The position numbers and the translations under genes were made by a program. The notes below the pieces were generated by a model. That model did no database searches, was not told where the DNA came from, and saw only the letters and a program-made list of their open reading frames with translations. Shown in pieces: positions 60,834-64,000 of a stretch of 64,000 nt of DNA. Each line of letters starts with the position of its first letter. Positions within the stretch are counted from its first letter, which is position 1. Source of the stretch: Bacillota bacterium (lineage in GTDB: Bacteria; Bacillota; Clostridia; Lachnospirales; Lachnospiraceae); NCBI GenBank assembly GCA_023421075.1, contig JAEZUM010000005.1, positions 1 to 64,000 on the forward strand, written 5' to 3'.

Positions 60834-61853
60834 TTATAAGACACCGTAATTCCTATCATCGCTGGTAGCGGCATCATTTGCCTTTACATAATCAATGATT
60901 TCATCCACGGTAGTGAACGCCATACCAACGTAGCTGTCGGCAGCACCATAATAGATGGCAATTCTTCCTGTCTCTGCATCGGTTAATGCTGCACAGGGGA
61001 ATACCACATTGGCAACGAAGCCTCTCTCTTCATACCAGGTCTCCGGTGTTAAGATAAAGTTGTTACAACGATATTTTACGATGGAGGGATTATCAATATC
61101 CAGGATGCAGGCACCCATGCTATATACATAGCCATTGCAGGTGCCGGTTACACCATGATAGAACATAAGCCATCCTTCACTAGTCTCTATGGGGGCCGCT
61201 CCGCCGCCGATCTTTAAGGACTGCCACCATTGGCTACCGCGAGCCATCACATGTCTGTGCTTTCCCCAGAAGGTGAGATCCGGACTCTCACTTAAGAATA
61301 CGTCACCAAAAGGAGTATGTCCGCTGTCACTCGGTCTGGACAATAATACAAAATTACCATTGATCTTTCTCGGGAACAACACACCGTTACGGTTGAAGGG
61401 AAGGAACGGATTCTCTATTCTGATAAAGGTCTTAAAATCCGTAGTCTTCGCCATACCGAGAGCAGCGCCATAGAAGTCGGTACACCAGATAATATAGTAG
61501 GTATCCTCCACCTTGATTAATCGGGGATCATAAGCATATCTGGGCATAAATGGCTCACCTTTCTCATTTACGAAAGGAATTTTGTTAAAATCATAGGTCC
61601 AATGGATTCCATCCTTGCTATAGCCCAAATACAAATGAGGAATACCATCCATCTGTTCTGCACGAAACACCCCGATAAACTCTCCGTTAAAAGGAACTAC
61701 AGCACTATTAAAGATACGGGCAACTCCGGGTAGAGGATTTCGGTTAATAATCGGATTCTCAGTATATCTCCATACCGGTCCGACACAATCTGCAGGCTTA
61801 TCCTGCCATGGTATATTTGGCAAATTATTTGTAATCATTTTCACTTTACTCAT
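60834..61853 (-). CDS. GH130 mannoside phosphorylase (mannooligosaccharide type)
   Basis: 339-residue inverting phosphorylase, five-blade propeller, cytosolic. Typical residues are RIFNSAVVPFNGEFIGVFRAE at the start, the catalytic Asp in YDPRLIK, and GGGAAPIETSEGWLMFYHGV. Length and features fit GH130 subfamily 2 (beta-1,4-mannooligosaccharide phosphorylase), which would release mannose-1-phosphate. It is 35 bp downstream of the second GH130 gene. Confidence 0.9.
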   Translation of the reverse strand: MSKVKMITNNLPNIPWQDKPADCVGPVWRYTENPIINRNPLPGVARIFNSAVVPFNGEFIGVFRAEQMDGIPHLYLGYSKDGIHWTYDFNKIPFVNEKGEPFMPRYAYDPRLIKVEDTYYIIWCTDFYGAALGMAKTTDFKTFIRIENPFLPFNRNGVLFPRKINGNFVLLSRPSDSGHTPFGDVFLSESPDLTFWGKHRHVMARGSQWWQSLKIGGGAAPIETSEGWLMFYHGVTGTCNGYVYSMGACILDIDNPSIVKYRCNNFILTPETWYEERGFVANVVFPCAALTDAETGRIAIYYGAADSYVGMAFTTVDEIIDYVKANDAATSDDRNYGVL

Positions 61854-61888
61854 AAGAATCTCCCTTAAGTTTTATAATCTATGAGGTT

Positions 61889-63055
61889 CTATTTCTTCAA
61901 TAGTTCCAGGTTCCTGCGAATCAATTCACAACGCTGTTGCACGCATTCAACGGAACGGAGCGGATCAACAGGAGTATGGAAGGTATAATCAATAAGTCGA
62001 TCTACTGTAGTAGCTGCAACATGCAGTCTGGTATCGGAGGAAGCATAATAGATATAAACATCCCCGTTATCTCTTGCAATGGCACCGTTTGTGAATACTA
62101 CATTGGATACATCACCGATTCGTTCGATACCCAGAGGTGCAATATAGAAGCCGGAAGGCTCTGCGATCACCTTCGTCGGATCCTTTAAATCAGTAGCGAA
62201 TACATAGATAACATAACGTAATCCTGCTGCCGTATTGCGCACACCATGAGCAATGTGAATCCAGCCCTTATCCGTCTTGATCGGAACCGCACCGGCACCA
62301 TTCTTCGCTTCGGTAATGGTATGATACCTTCTCTTACTGGTGATGATCTCCTCATCAATTACCGCATTGGTGATGTCCTCACAGAAGCCCACACCGATAC
62401 CACCGCCGGAACCGGTCTCGATAAAACCGTCCATGGGTCTGGTGTAGAACATGTATTTTCCGTTGACAAACTCCGGATGCAGAACTACATTTCTCTGCTG
62501 CGGAGATTGCAGTGTCTTCAGATTATTCAGTCTCTCCCAAGTCTTTAAATCCTTGGTTCTGACAATGCCCGCTTCCGCTATCGCTGCAGACAAATCCGGA
62601 TTCGCTACATCCTTACTCTCAGAGCAGAATACGCCGTAGACATAGCCATCCTCATGCTTCGTCAGTCTCATATCATAGACATTGGTCTCGTAGTCACAGG
62701 TATCCGGAAGCTCCACGGGATAATCCCAGAAGCGAAAGCCATCCACCGGACTATCACTTTCTGCAACACCAAAGAAGGATTTTCTGTCATTCCCTTCAAT
62801 TCTGGCCACCAGGTAATACTTGCCATTTAGTTCAATTGCACCGGAATTAAATACCGCATTTACTCCGAGGCGTTCCATAAAGTAGGGATTCGTCTTCTCA
62901 TCAAGATCATATTTCCAGAACACGGGGATATGCTCATTGGTCAATACCGGATTCACATAGCGGTCATACATGCCGGTATAAACCGTACTGACTTCATTCT
63001 TCTTCGAGATTATTCTCTCGTATTTATCCAATTCCACATAGTAATTCGGATGCAT
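61889..63055 (-). CDS. GH130 mannosylglucose phosphorylase-like
   Basis: 388-residue GH130 protein, close in length to the 4-O-beta-D-mannosyl-D-glucose phosphorylases of subfamily 1. Landmarks are RLGVNAVFNSGAIELNGKYY, the catalytic Asp in VYDMRLTKHEDG and NGAGAVPIKTDKGWIHIAHGV. With the epimerase just upstream (17 bp), it completes the known route in which a mannobiose is epimerised to mannosylglucose and then phosphorolysed to mannose-1-phosphate and glucose. Confidence 0.9.
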   Translation of the reverse strand: MHPNYYVELDKYERIISKKNEVSTVYTGMYDRYVNPVLTNEHIPVFWKYDLDEKTNPYFMERLGVNAVFNSGAIELNGKYYLVARIEGNDRKSFFGVAESDSPVDGFRFWDYPVELPDTCDYETNVYDMRLTKHEDGYVYGVFCSESKDVANPDLSAAIAEAGIVRTKDLKTWERLNNLKTLQSPQQRNVVLHPEFVNGKYMFYTRPMDGFIETGSGGGIGVGFCEDITNAVIDEEIITSKRRYHTITEAKNGAGAVPIKTDKGWIHIAHGVRNTAAGLRYVIYVFATDLKDPTKVIAEPSGFYIAPLGIERIGDVSNVVFTNGAIARDNGDVYIYYASSDTRLHVAATTVDRLIDYTFHTPVDPLRSVECVQQRCELIRRNLELLKK

Positions 63056-63072
63056 CCTTTAACCTCCAATAT

Positions 63073-64000
63073 TTAAAAGTCTATTTTTCGATGAATGACC
63101 TCAAAGCACATTCTTCCGTTATGGTAAGGGCATTTCCAGGGCCCGACGATCTCCTTGGTCACGATCGGTGTTCCGTCCTTATATAGCTCATCAAACCATT
63201 CCGATCCAGCCCTGCGATCGATCATATAGGTCTTTATAAAATCCCATATTTTCGCTACCGAATCTAAATACTCTTTTTTGGTGGGCTCCTTCTGATATCC
63301 ATTTAGAAATCCAAGCATTGCTTCTGCCTGAACCCACCACACCTTCCTTGTATCCACTACTCCCTTTTCACATTCGTTATAGAGAGAGTTCTCGTCCATA
63401 GCCACCGAATGGATATGAGCAGCCAAGGCCTTTGTGATTGGTGTAATTTTAGCACTGTACTCCGGATCCTCCAGTATCTCTACGCTACGATCAACCAGCC
63501 AGGAGGCCTCAATATCATGACCATAAGAGTTTAGATCAAGAATGGTATTCATCTCATGATCAAAGAATACCTCCAGTCTTTGCTTGGCAGGATTATAAAC
63601 CTTATCCGCAAAGAGATCCAGCATCCACTTCATTTTATCTGCGATAACTTCCTTCTTATCCACACGGTATAGCTCCGTATAAGCCTCCAGGACGTGCAGC
63701 AGCGTATTCATCGTTCTCGTTGCCATAACCCCGTTCTCCGATAATTTCTCATTGGAGACCGGCATAAATTCACGGTCAAAAGCCTCCAGATATCCGATAT
63801 CGTCTCTGCAGACGTTCTCCATCTTATCAACCAAGGAATAGGCAAGCTTAAGAGCCTCTTTATCCCCCGTGGCACCGTAATAGGAGGCCAGTCCATATAC
63901 AGCAAAGGCTTGATTATACGTATGCTTTGTCTCGTCGGAGGGCTTACCGTCGTAAGTAACCGACCAGAACACACCTCCATTTTCTTGGTCATAAAAAGCT
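63073..64000 (-). CDS. AGE-family epimerase, probably cellobiose/mannobiose 2-epimerase (N-terminus beyond right edge)
   Basis: About 309 residues visible of an expected 390 or so; the frame is open to base 64000. The segment DQENGGVFWSVTYDG and the alpha/alpha-barrel helices with KVWWVQAEAM, SYGHDIEASW and GPWKCPYHNGRMCFE match the N-acylglucosamine 2-epimerase / cellobiose 2-epimerase family. Context with two GH130 phosphorylases makes a mannobiose 2-epimerase role most likely. It is the first visible gene of the mannoside operon; its promoter is outside the window. Confidence 0.88.
   Translation of the reverse strand, partial: AFYDQENGGVFWSVTYDGKPSDETKHTYNQAFAVYGLASYYGATGDKEALKLAYSLVDKMENVCRDDIGYLEAFDREFMPVSNEKLSENGVMATRTMNTLLHVLEAYTELYRVDKKEVIADKMKWMLDLFADKVYNPAKQRLEVFFDHEMNTILDLNSYGHDIEASWLVDRSVEILEDPEYSAKITPITKALAAHIHSVAMDENSLYNECEKGVVDTRKVWWVQAEAMLGFLNGYQKEPTKKEYLDSVAKIWDFIKTYMIDRRAGSEWFDELYKDGTPIVTKEIVGPWKCPYHNGRMCFEVIHRKIDF

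Overview
The window looks like the chromosome of a Gram-positive, plant- or glycan-degrading anaerobe of the Lachnospiraceae / Clostridium cluster XIVa type (Lachnoclostridium-like). The reasons are AT-rich intergenic DNA with clean sigma-A promoters, strong GGAGG ribosome sites, lipobox lipoproteins, an LTA-synthase-like protein, CUT1 sugar ABC systems that lack their own ATPase, and a very dense set of carbohydrate-active enzymes and sugar phosphorylases. I saw no rRNA, tRNA, CRISPR array, transposase or phage gene. Taxonomy is inferred from gene content only.

Layout. (1) 1-12 kb is a pentose/arabinoside locus: a CUT1 transporter (solute-binding lipoprotein cut by the left edge, plus two permeases), a chemoreceptor, a GH51 arabinofuranosidase, a serine hydrolase, a GH43 enzyme and a DUF5060/DUF4038/DUF5605 hydrolase. 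Four promoters here carry the same palindromic operator, GTAAAWCGWTTTAC or a variant, at or just after the expected transcription start. (2) 12-21 kb is miscellaneous: a SulP anion transporter with a small membrane partner, a short FtsH-type protease, an LTA-synthase-family protein and two tandem PQQ-dehydrogenase-like beta-propellers. (3) 21-50.5 kb is one long minus-strand beta-glucan (probably laminarin-type) utilisation locus. It holds two solute-binding proteins, two permease pairs, a DUF5696 protein, a membrane-anchored NHL-TPR protein, a GH16 lipoprotein, a surface-anchored GH5, a cytosolic GH16, two cytosolic GH30s, a GH2, two large clan GH-Q phosphorylases, a cupin and a LacI regulator. 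The inferred flow is surface trimming by GH16 and GH5, import through the two permease pairs powered by a shared ATPase encoded elsewhere, then intracellular trimming and phosphorolysis to glucose-1-phosphate. (4) 51-54 kb holds a GH13 neopullulanase and a divergent LacI regulator with an operator-like dyad between them. (5) 54-58.8 kb holds a DUF2202 protein with a two-component system, two tandem small proteins that may be spore-related, and a cytochrome-b5-like protein. (6) 59-60.8 kb is a compact DUF6132 / split permease / rhodanese operon. (7) 60.8-64 kb is a mannoside pathway: two GH130 phosphorylases and a cellobiose-2-epimerase-like protein cut by the right edge.

The most unusual features are several long imperfect palindromes (80-200 bp) placed inside or between operons, notably 44520-44722 and 48645-48784 between transporter genes, the shared operator regulon of the first 12 kb, and the conserved-looking but functionally obscure NHL-TPR-membrane protein plus DUF5696 module within the glucan transporter operon.
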